Source: Ulva prolifera (taxonomy: Eukaryota > Chlorophyta > Ulvophyceae > Ulvales > Ulvaceae). Taken from it: a stretch of DNA of 64,000 bases. Numbering within the stretch: the first letter of the stretch is position 1; each line of letters starts with the position of its first letter. A model generated the notes under the pieces. It searched no databases. It was given only the letters and a program-made list of their open reading frames with translations, and was not told the DNA's origin. The DNA is taken from assembly GCA_023078555.1 (NCBI GenBank), contig CM041197.1, positions 9,854,552-9,918,551 on the forward strand, read 5' to 3'. Made by a program: the position numbers and the translations under genes. Positions 25,223-37,462 of this stretch are shown in pieces.

Positions 25223-28200
25223 TTACATCTCCTGGTTGCGGCGGAGGGCCTGCTGGGCCTGATGCACGGCGGCGGCGAGGCGCTGGCTGACATGCATGCC
25301 GCCGCGGGCGTCGGTGATGATCGTCTCGAGGAGGTTTGTCAACTGCACGCACCGCGCGCCTCGCTCAGCAACACTGCAGCAACCGCTGGACACCGCCATC
25401 GTGCCCCACAGATGGCGCCAGGCACCAACACATACACACCCTGAGCCAAACATGTAAACACCATGCCCGTGTCCGATACACATCAGTAGGATGCACATGG
25501 CGTGGTCTGGGCACGCACAACTGAGGTAAACATCTGAAGTTGCACAGAGCGTGGGTGTACATCGCACAGTCATGTAAACCATGCGTCTGCATGACAGCAG
25601 CACGAGACACAATCAGGGTGGATACGGACAGCGCATACAAGAAGCAGCGCAGTCGTTTTAAAGCTAGTGGGGGTGGTGGGGGCCGCACTGCGTTCATCGA
25701 GAGGTCGCGGGTCGTCTCGGAGCGGTGCAAGGCTCCCGAGAGGCTGGTTGCCTGCCGCCGCGACTCCTCAAGCTGCCGCGCGAGCTGTAGTGAGTTCTGG
25801 TTGAGGGCCGCGATGCGGTCCTCGCACTCCTTCGCCTCCTGCATGCGCCGCTGGCGGCTGCGCCGCGCGCTCTCCCGGTTCGACTTGCGCCTGCGCGCAC
25901 ATGCCCACCCCCGTCATCGCGTCTTCCGCGGCACACCGCAACAACAATGCGCACGTTGCCAAAGGCGTGCACAGGGTGCAGGGCGTAGACAGCATGCGCG
26001 CGCCTCCACACGCACGCCTGTGTGTCATCGCAGTTGTACACGGCGCCTGTGCGTGAGCCTAGAACAGCCTAGAACACTCGAGTACAGTTCGGTGCAGGTG
26101 GTGGTAGTGTCCGCGCCCCGGTTCCGCGGTGATATGATCGTACGTGTTCGATTTTCAAGAGGGGATGCCACACCTGCGCTCACGCCGCTCCGTCTCGGAC
26201 AGCTTGCCTCCGTACTTCCCTCCCGCCGGCGTGTGCGGGTCATCGGACCCCGACCCAGACCCCCCCAATCCCCCCGCCCCCTCGCCGTGACCCCCCCGCC
26301 GCTGCCGCTTGTTCCCGCGCCCGTCCCCCTCCCACTCATCGTCGTCCTCATCCTCGCTGCCGCCGAACTCGTCCTCGTCACCCGCCACGTACTCCGCATC
26401 GCTGCCGCGCTGCAGCTGCCGCTGCCGCTCCCTCCGTCTGTTTGAGCGATGTGAGCTGCCGCCGCCGCCCGCCGCGCCATGCCACGGCATCCGCCCGCCG
26501 TCGCCGGCGGCCGCCGCTGCTGCGCCGCCTGCCGCAGCTTCGCCGCTGCCGCTGCTCGGGAAGAAGCCCATGCGCGCGTTGGTGAGTGCTGTCACAGGTG
26601 CCATGTTCGCATCAGAACCCTGGAGGTTCTCAGCCGTCACGACCGCCCCCGACGCCGTCCGCCCGATGTGGCCCAGGTGGCCAGAGGTGGGCTTCTGGGT
26701 CGCCCGCCGCGCTGCATCTTCAGCCTGTGCCCGCTCAAACCCTCGCGGGCTAGATGCATGCACAGCATGCATGACGTCAGCTGCGTGGGGCGACTCGGGC
26801 TGCATCGCGGCTGCGAGCGCCTGGCCGGGAGGATTGCCGCGCATCATGGAGCCGCCTGCAGACATCGCCAGGGCGCCGCTGAACCCTGTGCCGCCAGCGC
26901 CGACTGGAGAATCCCAGCCAAGGCCCCCACTGTGGGCCCCTCTCGTATCGGTAGCCTGCGCGGCATACATACGCCCTTGCTCCCTGGCATCAAACATCTG
27001 ACCCTCAGCCGCCATGGCGGCCATCAGTGGCGGCTGGGCACCCTGATCCGCCACCAGGGCCGCCAGGTCCATGCTCGCCTGGCTCTGAATATGCCCACCT
27101 GCAGCCGCAGGCATCTGCAGCCGGTGCAAGGACTGCTGGCCTTCTTCTGGCCGCACCCTGCCTCCGCTCTCCTGTCGCCACTCAAGCTGCGCTGGGTCTT
27201 GCGACGCCATGCCGGGCGGGCCGCGGCCCGGGTGCGCCGCGTGCTGGCGGATCTCCGGCCCCCCAGACGCCTGCCTCCCGGACCCGCCCCGGCCCGCCTC
27301 GAGCTGCTGTTGCATGCCGGCATGCATGGGGTTTGCTGAAAGGGCGCCAAGGAGGGGGTCGAGGACGGAGCTGCGATCGCTCAGTTGAGCTGCGACCTCA
27401 TGCATGGGCAGCATGTGTGCGGCGCCGGCCGCGGCGGCGCCGTCGCCGCCGAGCATGAGTGGGGTCGCCATCGCCGCGGCCGCTTGTTCGGGTGTCCAGC
27501 CCGGCGGCACCTGCCGGCCGCCGCTGCTGGGGGGCCGGTGCCCGGCTTGTGCCGGGTGCGGGGGGGCCGGCGCGCCGAGGTCGCTGCCGCTGCTGCTGTT
27601 TCCGCCTCCGCCACGAGAGGGCTCCAGCGGCAGCAGCGCGAGGCTCTCATGCTGCGCCGGGAAGGCGGGCGGCCTCAGCGTGCTGTGCATGCTGCGCTGG
27701 TCCGCAGCGCCGCCGTGGTGCTGCACGGTGGCGGGGGAGTGTGTGCGAAGGGTGATGGCGGGGTCGACCGCCGTGGCCATGTGACCTGCAGGCGGAGGGG
27801 GGCCGGTGCGGGGGGACGGGAGGGGGCTGTAGATGTCCATGATGTCTGGAGCCGGCGGCTCTGCCACGGCTTGGCCGTTGCTTAGCCCTGCATGTGCAGC
27901 GTGCATGAGCAAGCACCCGAGCTGTGCGGCGGCCACAGCCGTCTTCAAAGCACCACTATGTTCGACCACTGAAGAGTGCGGACTCACCTGGGGTGGTCTC
28001 TTGCCCGGTGAGGGCGAGGTTGCGGGTGTCAGTGTTGCACCGCGTCGACTCCGAGCCGCCGCGCACCACAGCGACTTTTGGCCCGGCCGCAGCACCACGG
28101 CCACACGCTTTGTGCGGCAGGCTCTCGGACGAACACACGTCCTGGGCATCAGGCGCTGCCGCGGCGTCCATGGCCGGTTCCGTGGGACGCGCCCGCTCCG

Positions 28201-28567
28201 GAAACCACGGCCCTCTCCGCCGGGCCCCGGCGATGCATGGGAGCGGCGCCGGAGGCGCTGGTGGCAGTGCGTCGCTCAGGAGCTGGCTGGAGCCGCTGTG
28301 CTGCTCTGGAGGCGACGGCGGGGGCCCGCCGTCGGGGGCTGCGGGCGGCGAGCCGAAGCGCGGCGCGCGCGGCGCGCGGCGGCTGCCGCTGCCGCCGCTG
28401 CCGCTGGCCTGCCGCGTGTCGCAGCTGAGCTGGTCGCCGCGCGGGGACGGCGAGCGCCGGGTGTCGGCGGCGGCGGAGGTGCAGGGGGTGGTCGGGCCGC
28501 AGGGGCCGTCGGGGGCGCAGTCAGGCGCAGGTGGGGAGGCGGCGCTGTGGAACGTGCAGACGGACAT
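25223..28567 (-). CDS. bZIP transcription factor (G-box-binding-factor-like basic region)
   Basis: Nuclear DNA-binding regulator. Four exons: 28567-27988, 27887-26174, 25890-25689, 25342-25223; phases match and give 871 aa. The basic region RRKSNRESARRSRQRRMQEA (about 765-784) has the invariant N-x7-R/K spacing and resembles plant GBF factors. The leucine zipper continues through IAALNQNSLQLARQLEE to about 815. The zipper exon is followed by a short C-terminal exon with an amphipathic helix (LTNLLETIITDA). Residues 1-760 are Pro/Gly/Ala/Gln-rich and look disordered. An acidic stretch (DEDEFGGSEDEDDDEWEGDG) and basic NKRQRR lie before the bZIP. The ATG at 28567 is the first in frame after an upstream TAG, but a further 5' exon is possible. 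The TAA stop overlaps a TGTAA string. Target genes unknown. Confidence 0.9.
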
Positions 28568-28768
28568 GCGCCGGTGGCAGCCTTTTGTGAATGTGGCGCT
28601 CCAGCTGGCTTTGCAGAGCGTGTCCGGAGGAGGCAACTATGTGCGCCGGTAGATCTTCACTGATGCAGCAGCGCCGAGTCGATGACCGGGGCGGTTGTCA
28701 CAGCAATGCTGTGTATCGCACTGGAGGAGGAGGGTGACTGTTGGCGTGGGGGAACGGGAACCGCTGGC

Positions 28769-28824
28769 CACTGTTTTGGTCACTGTTTTGGTCACTGTTT
28801 TGGTCACTATTTTGGTCACTATTG
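28769..28824. repeat. 12-bp tandem repeat (CTGTTTTGGTCA) upstream of bZIP
   Basis: Units start at 28771, 28783, 28795 and 28807 (the last CTATTTTGGTCA), with partial copies at the ends. It lies about 200 bases upstream of the bZIP start codon, so within its promoter or 5' UTR. Each unit contains TGGTCA/TGACCA, a plausible cis motif; that role is inference. Confidence 0.8.
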
Positions 28825-31800
28825 GCGGTAGGGCTTCACAGGGGCAGCCTGCACATGCGCACATGCGTTGCATCCACAGCAGCTGATTGGGAAAACCTAG
28901 GAGGGGGACCAGGAAGCAGCGTCAGGCTAATCTGTTAAGACCAGGTCCGACAGCCCCAAAAAACAACTATATTTCTCCAGGCAATTCTGCAGCATCATGC
29001 AAAACAACTATGACAATAACCTGGTTCAGCATCATGAACAACATCTATGATAATAGTCTGGCTCACATGCCATAGTGAATGAGCCATGCACATCTCTGTG
29101 CTTAGGCCTACAATTCCTACTCTGCAGCCCATGGTGCAAAACATCAACAAGCCCTGACCTTGCTGCCAATATCCTCCCCAACACGTTCTCTTCTCTCCAC
29201 TCTGACACTCTCCTTGTGTGATGGTTGCACGATGATGGCACAGGAACCGATAGGAAGACGACCTGTCTTTCCAAGCGGATTAGGAATCAGGATGACAAGT
29301 CGTTCTGTGTATGCATGCATGCATGCCACCGTATCCACACTATATATGGCTGGAGTGCACTCTAAACATGTCATTGTGTCCTGCCAAGCCCATGCTGGCT
29401 TCTCTACATCAGCCTTGCCAGTGGGTGATCATGACTCACAGTCAACACGGAGCCACAGTGCAGCAGTGTGGGGTCATCGGGCCCGATCACATAGAACAAT
29501 TCCGAATAATCCCATCTAATTTCGGGTGACAGCCCTGGAAATGCTGCCAAGCGACCCAACACTGCAGTGAACCAGTTCACTGCCATACTGTCAGTAGTAA
29601 TCCAGGCTGTGCAGTCCAGGTGAGTGAGACCAATGCATGTGTACTAAGAAGCTCGTTTTGGTTGTAGAAGGAACTTGAAATGAGGGGGACAGAAGCATAT
29701 GCCTGATGCAGGCCTGGCCTGGCTTATCACAGCAGCACCATATGCTCATGCACGTGCTTGCATGAGCTGTGTGAGGAGCAGTGGTGGGCAGTCAGAGGGC
29801 ATTCAGTGGCCAGTGTCAACACAGAGACCTATCAAAACTCCCACTTGGAACAGGGCTGTGCATGATGGCATGGTGGCATTATGGCATACATTCCTAGACA
29901 GCTAGCACACATTTGTGCAAAGCAGATCACCACAGAGCAACGCACATGACCAAGCATACCACTCTGTCCAGGCCCATGCAAACTTTCTGGAGTCTCAGGT
30001 CAAGACCTGTGCACTGTTGACCAAAAAACAGCAGCCTTCATTATGGCTTCAACCAAAATCTGAGCAGCTAACCAGCAACTAGCTGCCTAGGAGCAGCGGA
30101 TGCAAGGACATGAATGGCTTGTGAAGTCGATGCGCTGATTGCAGCAGGAGGTGGCTCAGCCTATGCAGGCCTTAAACCAACAATGGTCACAGCTCCCATC
30201 GCGTTTACTGCATCCGCAGCTGCGGACAGGCATGCATGGTTGCCATGGATGATCACGATGGCTCTTGCCGAGTCGAGACAGGAGACTTAACAGGCTGCAC
30301 CGGTACCTTGTCGGTCAAGGCAACAGCTACCGCAGCGCTTGTTGCCTGTGCTCGCATGCGTCCAGCGCTGGCGCCACGTGCGGCGACCCCGCGGGCGCGA
30401 GCAGGAGATTTCCTTCAAGTGCCGGCTAGGGCGCCATGCTGCATGCGCACGGGACGAAGCTACGTGGGCATAATCCCGCGGGCAAACCCACGGCCTGCAA
30501 CGCCTGGACCCCCAAATCGCACACATATACTCCTGGCCCGCGCAGCAGTGCCGGCATTGGCCGAGCGAGCTCTATGGAGCTATAATCTTTCGTAGTGCCA
30601 GCTGCACCGCTCCGACACGCACGCACACATCAACGCTGCCTGGTGCAAAAATCAAAGCAAGTTCGGATTCGCACGGCACACGCGTGCGTACGGATGCTGA
30701 CCGTCATACTCACCAAGGCCTTGCCGTGGTTCATGATTGCAGCGCTAGCCGCATGCTGTCATCCCTGCGGTGGGCCCTAGCTGCGAAGTTTGGCCGCTGG
30801 GCACTCCTATCCAGTCGCGCACGCTCTCACATTCCGAGTTTGACCGCGCCACCCGCACGCACCACACCACGATCTCGCCTGAACTGTCGAAGACACTGTC
30901 GAAGACACACACCTGTCTGCAGTCGCGCAGTGCACTCAGAGCTCGCTCAGCTGACGTTGTCGAAGCTTTAATGCATTACAGAGCAGGGTCACCCGCGTGG
31001 AAGTGTGCACCAGCTTAAGCGACCGTACGACTTCTACCGCCTGCCCGTGCCCACACGCGATTACGAGACACAGGCTGAATTTGCACCTGAATTTGCACCT
31101 GACAGCTTGTGTGCTTCCTGAACGCGCGGAATAGCTGCTGTTAACGAGGATCCGAGCTGCGTACGTGCGCAGATAGAGCACACGTACACAGCTGATGCCC
31201 TGCGGTGGCGTGCACTGGACGCATCGGATCGAGACACCGCGGGAGAGCCCGTGGCTGCATACTGCTTTTTTGAAGAGCCTACAGCGCAGGCTAGCGTTGC
31301 AGGCGGTCGATGCGGTGCAGGCAACGCGCGAGCGGGCTGTGGCACGCACAGGAGGCATCTGCCCGATCGCCAACCATTGATCGAAAACGCTTCGCTCATT
31401 ACTGATGAAAATTCGTGACATACGTGTACGAGCCGGGTAGGACGCCGTTTCGGGAGTGGATGTGAAGCAGCGTCGGGCACCGGACCTTTGATCATGGCGG
31501 GATAGGGCGATTCCTACGCGATGGTGCACCATGCGGATTGAGTTCGTGACGTGCGCCAACTACCTCGAGATACGGCTCCAGCATACTTCACAGGCTCTTG
31601 AAGGCTTTGATTCTGAGCCCCACAGGATGGTACAGTGCACAACGACCTGCAAATGCGTTCCCTGGCAGGATGCCGCAAAGAGGGGAGGCCGAGGCCGCGT
31701 GCGGAACGGGGTGGGTCTTCGCCGATGTCGAGAATCCTAGCGCGCACCCCTCCGCCACTCAGAGCATGTCCGCGGCTGCCATGACACAGGACGCGCCGCC

Positions 31801-32554
31801 TGAATGAGCTGTGCGGTCGTTTACTCACATGCTATAGAATGAGTCCAGCGAGCCACATGTTTTGTGGAAGCCCAGCGCCTGCGTGCAAGCATGCAGAATT
31901 CTTCACTGCCCGCGCATCTTAAGGAATGCTAACGTGACCGGAACCACGCCACACGCGATTGCGTAAGCAACAAGCAGAACCACTGTGAAGATCCACAAGG
32001 CACCCAGCGACTGCTCTTCGGGGCGTCGACGGCACTAACCACGCGACGTGCGAAAAATGCGCTGTTCGGTGTGTCTTCAGCTCTCTGCGAGTGTGCACAC
32101 GTCCGGCGGGCGCGGGGCATGCATGCATGCATGCATACGCCTCGCCGATCGAACTGATGCGAAGCGTACGGGCTGTGATGGCGCACAGCTCGCAGAGGCG
32201 TGATAGATGTCATAAGCCGAGAAGCGGCTATGCATGCGCGTGCGCCTCGAGTCATCCACTGCAGGTGCGCTGAGCACCTCCATGCGCGCCCTATCGTCAC
32301 ACAGGCTGAGCTCAGCTGAGTCAGGCGATGGTTGCAACAATGATCACTGCCTCGTACAGATCGAAGTGCTGGAAAATGTAGACAGCGGGCGGCCACAGCA
32401 CACAGCGCGTCGTGCCCCGCATTCACGCGGGCAGCTACCAGCTTTCTCTGCACTGTGGCCAGGCCATTGATAACGCCGCTGGCTTGAGGGCACAGCGATT
32501 TGGTGCAACGTATACGTATCGCGGCCGACGGCATCGGGTAATGTGGAGTCACAG
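28825..32554. other. Gene-poor stretch, no supportable gene
   Basis: Open frames are short and occur on both strands. There are GCATGC/ATGCATGC runs near 29318 and 32118. One MITE (29464-29564) is listed separately. I see no recognisable protein family and no RNA gene. Confidence 0.4.
29464..29564. mobile_element. MITE, CAGTGTTGGGTC family (copy 1)
   Basis: Left end CAGTGTGGGGTCATC and right end GACCCAACACTG form imperfect terminal inverted repeats. The interior matches the copies at 37284 and 43248 over their ~100 bases. Flanks CAGTGCAG and CAGTGAAC agree at 6 of 8 positions, compatible with a decayed 8-bp duplication. A CAGTG terminus would fit hAT-type elements, but that is inference. Confidence 0.6.
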
Positions 32555-32802
32555 GTGCAGCGACTCGCAGCGGGGCACGAGGTTGACATGTGCGTCATGC
32601 ATTTCACTCGGCGGGGCAGACGGCGGCGGCGCATGTCGCAGCAGCAATCACACCTCCGGGGCTGCGCTGCCCCAGTGTTTGTGTCAACGATGCAGCGCGC
32701 AGAAAACGACATTACAGCGCGCAAAAACCGGCATCCCGAGTTTTACAAGAAGTCGAGGAGGCTTGTAGCAAGATGCAGTGCGTGGACGGTATATGTCATC
32801 AG
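32555..32802 (+). CDS. Exon-like open frame, unknown protein
   Basis: The frame is bounded by a good acceptor (GAGTCACAG before 32555) and a good donor (AG|GTGCGG at 32802). It encodes about 82 residues including HEVDMCVMHF and RKNRHPEFYKKSRRLVARC. Strongly basic, no family recognised. I could not connect it to neighbouring exons: the candidate upstream frame would need an intron of 17 bases. It may be chance or a fragment of a decayed gene. Confidence 0.22.
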
Positions 32803-34825
32803 GTGCGGGAGTGCGCTTCCTCAACGTTGTGAACAGCGAAATAGGCGAAAGTGGCGCATATGCATGCGGAAGTTGCGGCGGCCGGGTGCCCCAGCAGCGC
32901 GAATGACGCTTTGTCACAGCGTGTCAACCGTGCAGCCATGTCCAACCTTGCCGCGGCGCCATCGCCACAGCACGCCCAAACACACCACAGTTGAAACCCC
33001 CCACACTTAAGGTAACTTAAACTTCGGAGCGCGCTGATTCGAACGGGTTCCCACATGGCGGGGGGGGTACCAGCACATGCATGTATGCAGAATGAGTCAT
33101 GCGGCAGTAAGCGCGACCCCTTTCGATCCATCCGTAACCGCAGCTCTCGAACCGCCTGTGACCTGCCCACAGGCGGCTCCACGAGTTATCCTCTACACAT
33201 CCGGGTAGCAAGCTGCTGCCAAGAGCGCCCAATGGCCTCGATCGAGATGTACACCCCGCCCTGCCCTGGGAGAAGCGCGCACACACACCACGCCGCGTGA
33301 CCGAACACCCACAGTCTCTTTACAGGCACTTGATTGCCGCTCACGTCTCGGGCGGGGCGCACCACGACGCGCTGCAGCTGACCACTGATGGCATTGCCAC
33401 CGTGCTTGCTCTGGGCGGATCGGACGCGCCAGAGGCCCGCAGGCGCTTGCACGGGCGAATTCGAATCCACGCACGCCAATCTGAAGCTGTCTGGTTGAAG
33501 CGTCGCCTTGTCGACTATTGTTGGGGACTTGGGCTTGAGCGCTGTGCGGGGTGAAGCGTCTCGGAGGAACAGAGTATGGATGCAGGTGGACGCTTCGGGG
33601 GTATATGAAGTGGTGCATATGAGAAGCTCTGACTCTGAACGCCGATCAGCTAAGTAGCTCCCTGCAATGGCCAATTGGGTCATGTGTGGGCTGCCACATC
33701 AGCCAAGAGCAGTGGTCTAGGTTCACACCCCTGTTGCCATCACCGCCAGCATGGTGGGCACCAAGTTCACACCAGCCACCATGCCTGGGGTTCCACTCGG
33801 TAACTTATGTGCTGAATGCAATCCACATGCAATCCACACGCACACGGTGCCAACTTCTCACCCTCTTCTCATCTGTCCCGTTGGTCATCCCTCTCCCTCA
33901 CCTCCAGCCTCTGCCTGGCCCTCCTGGCCTCATGCATGAGTCGCGGTGGCTGGTTGCTGCTGATTGGTGGTGGGCTGCGTGCTGGGCCTGACAGTCTTCC
34001 CCGCCCACCCCGCATATGCTTCAGCCATGGTGGCTGCATGGCCCGTCACGGGCCTGTGAGGCGGCCCGTCTGGCTGCCACAGACCACACCGGCCACACCG
34101 GCACTGCTACTTGCCTTTTTAACTTTGTCTTGACAACACAGACCACACTCGGCAGCCCTCAAGCCATGGTAGTCAAGCTATGTACACTGTGTACGTTGCA
34201 CAAGATGCATACTATACATGGTATTCATCTGGTCTACGTAACTCACGGGATGTATTGCAGCACAATTGCAAGACTCACACAGGTCTGCATACCCAGCAAG
34301 ACAGAGGACTCATGCGCCTGAGCCTCAAACAGCTGTGCTGCGCTGTATATGCCTCTAGGCACAGGGGCCCACAGTTGGGGCGCTGCGATGGTGGCTGCCA
34401 TGATGAAGCTGCGGCTCTTGCAACAGTGAGGCCCCTGCAGTCCATACCATCATATGCATGGAGGCCATGGCTGTGCAAGATGTGTCTGCGAGCCTTGCCC
34501 CCGGAAGACACGGATCTCGGATTCTATGATATGATGCCCGGGTGGATGCATCCATGGGTGTCAACTACTGGAACGAGCTTAATTAAGGGTAATCATAAGG
34601 GTGCACGTGGTTGTATGCACTTCAAACTGTGCTCCTCCTGCCAGTGGTGCCTGCACCTCGTGACATCCCTGGACCCAGCTGTCATACACATGTCTGGGTT
34701 GTAATAAGTTGGCCAGTATCCGGTCCTGGCAAGTATGTTCAAAGAGATCTGATGTCACTCAAGAGACACACGTGTGGCCAGAGGGGCGGGAAACCCGCAC
34801 ACTTGGTCGGACCTATGTCACTCAG
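32803..34825. other. Intergenic stretch, nothing assigned
   Basis: No supportable gene. A minus-strand string CCGTTCGAATCAGC near 33035 resembles a tRNA T-loop, but no tRNA fold surrounds it. Frames through 33.2-33.7 kb are open on both strands and read as low-information sequence. Confidence 0.35.
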
Positions 34826-35239
34826 GTTGACCAGATAGTAGCAGCCATGAACACTAGAATAGCCACTTTTCGGGGCCGCTTCAATTCTAAAAGGAGGCCG
34901 CATGCCTTAACACTGACCATTGATGAGGATTCTGCCACACATGCATTCATCGACATGTCGATCGGAACAACACGCTTCACTTTGCTGTACACATCCAATT
35001 GTGTGCACTGCTCCGCGACATGTACAATACAATTCAAAGCTGCACGTCATGCGTACTCCCGTCGAGGTGCTGAGGCCGCTGTGTCCTTGGGCGCGACACA
35101 CGGTGACCAAAGACCAGGATATGTTGCATGCATTTCGGTGACATGGCTCCATCTGCCATCTGCCATCTGCCGCCTGCCGTATGCCGGCTGTGGTCATCTC
35201 GCGCTCCAGACAAGATCCTGCCGTGCGGGGGGCGGCTAG
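34826..35239 (+). CDS. Exon-like open frame, unknown protein
   Basis: Follows the acceptor TCACTCAG and runs 138 codons to the stop. It encodes VDQIVAAMNTRIATFRGRF and LTLTIDEDSATHAFIDMSIG, which read like folded protein. Codon endings are mixed rather than GC-rich, unlike the six firm genes. No start exon and no family recognised. The last 40 codons are repetitive (ATCTGCC-type) and probably not coding. Confidence 0.2.
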   Translation, partial: VDQIVAAMNTRIATFRGRFNSKRRPHALTLTIDEDSATHAFIDMSIGTTRFTLLYTSNCVHCSATCTIQFKAARHAYSRRGAEAAVSLGATHGDQRPGYVACISVTWLHLPSAICRLPYAGCGHLALQTRSCRAGGG

Positions 35240-35545
35240 ACCTTCCGGATTCTAGCCCCGTGTGTCGAATTACGCATCGATGCGGAGCGATCGGCGCACT
35301 GCTAGCGCTGTGCCGCAGTAGACATGCATGCGTAGTGCTCGGAGAGGCTGCTCGCACCGCGATCCTGGATGCAGAGCAACACGTAACAGCACAGTGCGAC
35401 GACGCCACATCAGCACAGCGGCATGAGATCTCCAGATCTGTGCCGCAGTCGCAGCCATTCATTGGTGCGGACGGAGCACAGCACGGGAGAACCATAAGCT
35501 CAGCCGCGCCTGTCTTGCACGCTTGGCTGCGGGATCCGCGCGGAT

Positions 35546-35564
35546 GGGGGGGGGGGGGGGGGGG
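35546..35564. repeat. G19 homopolymer tract
   Basis: Nineteen consecutive G on the plus strand. It lies 68 bases left of a MITE. Comparable tracts are the C28 run at 38223 and the G43 run at 60796. Confidence 0.9.
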
Positions 35565-35631
35565 TATGTTTAGAAGGACCAAGTCAGCAAGGCAGGTCTG
35601 GACCGGCCGGACCCACCCCGCGGGGTGCATG

Positions 35632-35720
35632 TGGCAATTGGGTGGTATAGCCGCCATACCACCTCGCGGCGTGCAAGGGTCCAGTACACGTGGTATAGCG
35701 GCCATATCACTGGATTGCAT
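35632..35720. mobile_element. MITE, GGCAATCCAGTG family (copy 2, diverged)
   Basis: Opens TGGCAATTGGGTGGTATAG and closes GCGGCCATATCACTGGATTG. These are the mirrored ends of the family seen at 41528-41656. Interior GTGCAAGGGTCCAGT is shared with that copy. Length about 89 bases. Confidence 0.65.
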
Positions 35721-36544
35721 CCGTATGTGGTGCTGGTGAAGTCGAATGTGCAGCATGGGGTGTGCAGTGGCTGATCATGGCCATCAAGGCGATCTCATCT
35801 CAATCAGGTTCAAGTGCTTCTGCTTGCATGTGCTGCTGGTAAAAGCTTGGGTGTGGCATCTGCGCGCATGCGGGAAATGAAGAGAAAAAGAAAGACGTGC
35901 CCTGGGGGCCTGGTTGCTGCAGCCGATGCATATGCCCCACGTGGGGAGGTGAGGAGAGCAGACGCCGATCGATGTTAATATTGTGCATATCGTACCGTGC
36001 GACGTACAGGGCACCAGCCTTTTGCCTTAAACCCAGATTCACAGCGAGTTGAATCAATCAGACATGTCTGATTGCATGTCTGTTCATATATTCAAAGCCT
36101 TGTGCACTGCTTGGTCTGTTTGGGATATCCCAAACATACGCACCAATCTAGCGCTGTCACATGCATGGGCTGTCACACGCCTGCCCCGGTGTTTCTGAAG
36201 AAACTGTCTCTGTTCAGACACTGGCTCTGATCGCAGAGGGTAGCTTGTAGCTCTATGAAATACTATGTGTAGTACCCATACCTGTACAGTTGTGCATACA
36301 TGCATGAGGGCAGGCAGGTATGCGTAGGCCCTTACGCATGGAGTGTACCTGTGGGTGCAGGTGTATATATGTACCTGCAGCAGATGTCGCAACATGGTGA
36401 TGGGCTGTGGCTTGGTTACAGGACAGATCAACAAGGACACCTGTGCAAGCTTAGGTGATCCGGTGACTGCTGGATCTGTGCCTGCAATACATCATCCCAC
36501 GTGGGATGTACATGCATGGCCCTGCACGATTGTCCCACATTGCA

Positions 36545-36826
36545 ATGTGGGCTTTCTGTTGCTTTTTTGTTGTGCCACTTGTTGGCAGCACTGAACCAGC
36601 CCTGACAACCCCTCGAGGGCCCTGGTCACTTGACATCGATATCCGCCCAGTCCACACTGATGGCCCCGCCTATCGATGTGACGTTCAGCTTTCGGTACGG
36701 ATAGTCGCAGCCACGTCCCACAGCGGATTTTTAGGCTTCAAGTTCAATCTCATCCGCACAGGCCAGTGGGACTGCCCACCGGGGCTTACCCGCTCCCATC
36801 GATCGATATCCGGCCAGGACCTATAG
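36545..36826 (+). CDS. Open frame with a hydrophobic N-terminus, unknown
   Basis: Starts ATG (MWAFCCFFVVPLVGSTEP, signal-peptide-like) and runs 93 codons with DIDIRPVHTDGPAYRCDV and FLGFKFNLIRTG. The opposite strand is also open (36685-37086), so coding cannot be decided. No family, no intron evidence. Confidence 0.18.
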   Translation: MWAFCCFFVVPLVGSTEPALTTPRGPWSLDIDIRPVHTDGPAYRCDVQLSVRIVAATSHSGFLGFKFNLIRTGQWDCPPGLTRSHRSISGQDL

Positions 36827-37283
36827 GCGTATACGGTGACACCGATGGTGAAGAGCAGGGATACACTCACCCCTAGAGGCCTAGCTGCGGAGCTGAGCAG
36901 TGCATGCTGCATGCTGCATGCTGTGACGCCTTGATACACATACACACGTGAACCCGGTGAACCCGGTGCATCCGGTGGATTGTGGTCATGACCTGCAGAA
37001 TTCTGCTTCGAAGCTGCTGGACTCCATGCAACACTGGCCGATGCAATGCGCACCGTACTCAAGTGCAGACATGAACCAGAGAGCAATCAAGGCAGTGGCA
37101 CCCCGGGAGGACGTCTCACTGGCCAGAGGGTTTGTCCAGCTGCATGTGCGCACATGCGGTGCATGCTGCATGCGTGGGTTGCTGCATATGGCTTGGCAGC
37201 CAGCTGGGGCCCTGCCCAACCAAATTTGTGATTCAGGTGCCACATGTGCAGCATATGCCTGCAGCATATGCCTACTGACATGT

Positions 37284-37386
37284 CAGTGTTGGGTCGTTTG
37301 GCAGCATTTCCAGGGCTGCTACCGAGAAATCAGACCTGAATATTCAGGATTTGTTACATATGTTCGGACTCGACGACCCAACACTG
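37284..37386. mobile_element. MITE, CAGTGTTGGGTC family (copy 2)
   Basis: Best-preserved ends of the family: CAGTGTTGGGTCGTTTGG on the left and the complement of CAGTGTTGGGTCGTCGAG on the right, 103 bases in all. The flanking octamers TGACATGT and GTGCCTGT do not match, so the target duplication is lost or was never 8 bp. Confidence 0.65.
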
Positions 37387-37462
37387 GTGCCTGTACTGCT
37401 TCATTTAGGGTCTGCGCACTCAACTCTGAAACCATATCAGAAAGTTTGCCTGTGGCTGTTGC

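Noticed and set aside
26309-28663. Several long plus-strand frames (230-286 codons)
   Set aside because: Antisense to the large bZIP exons, which are supported by motifs and splice phases.
33028-33050. Minus-strand B-box-like CCGTTCGAATCAGC
   Set aside because: No A box at the right distance and no tRNA fold.
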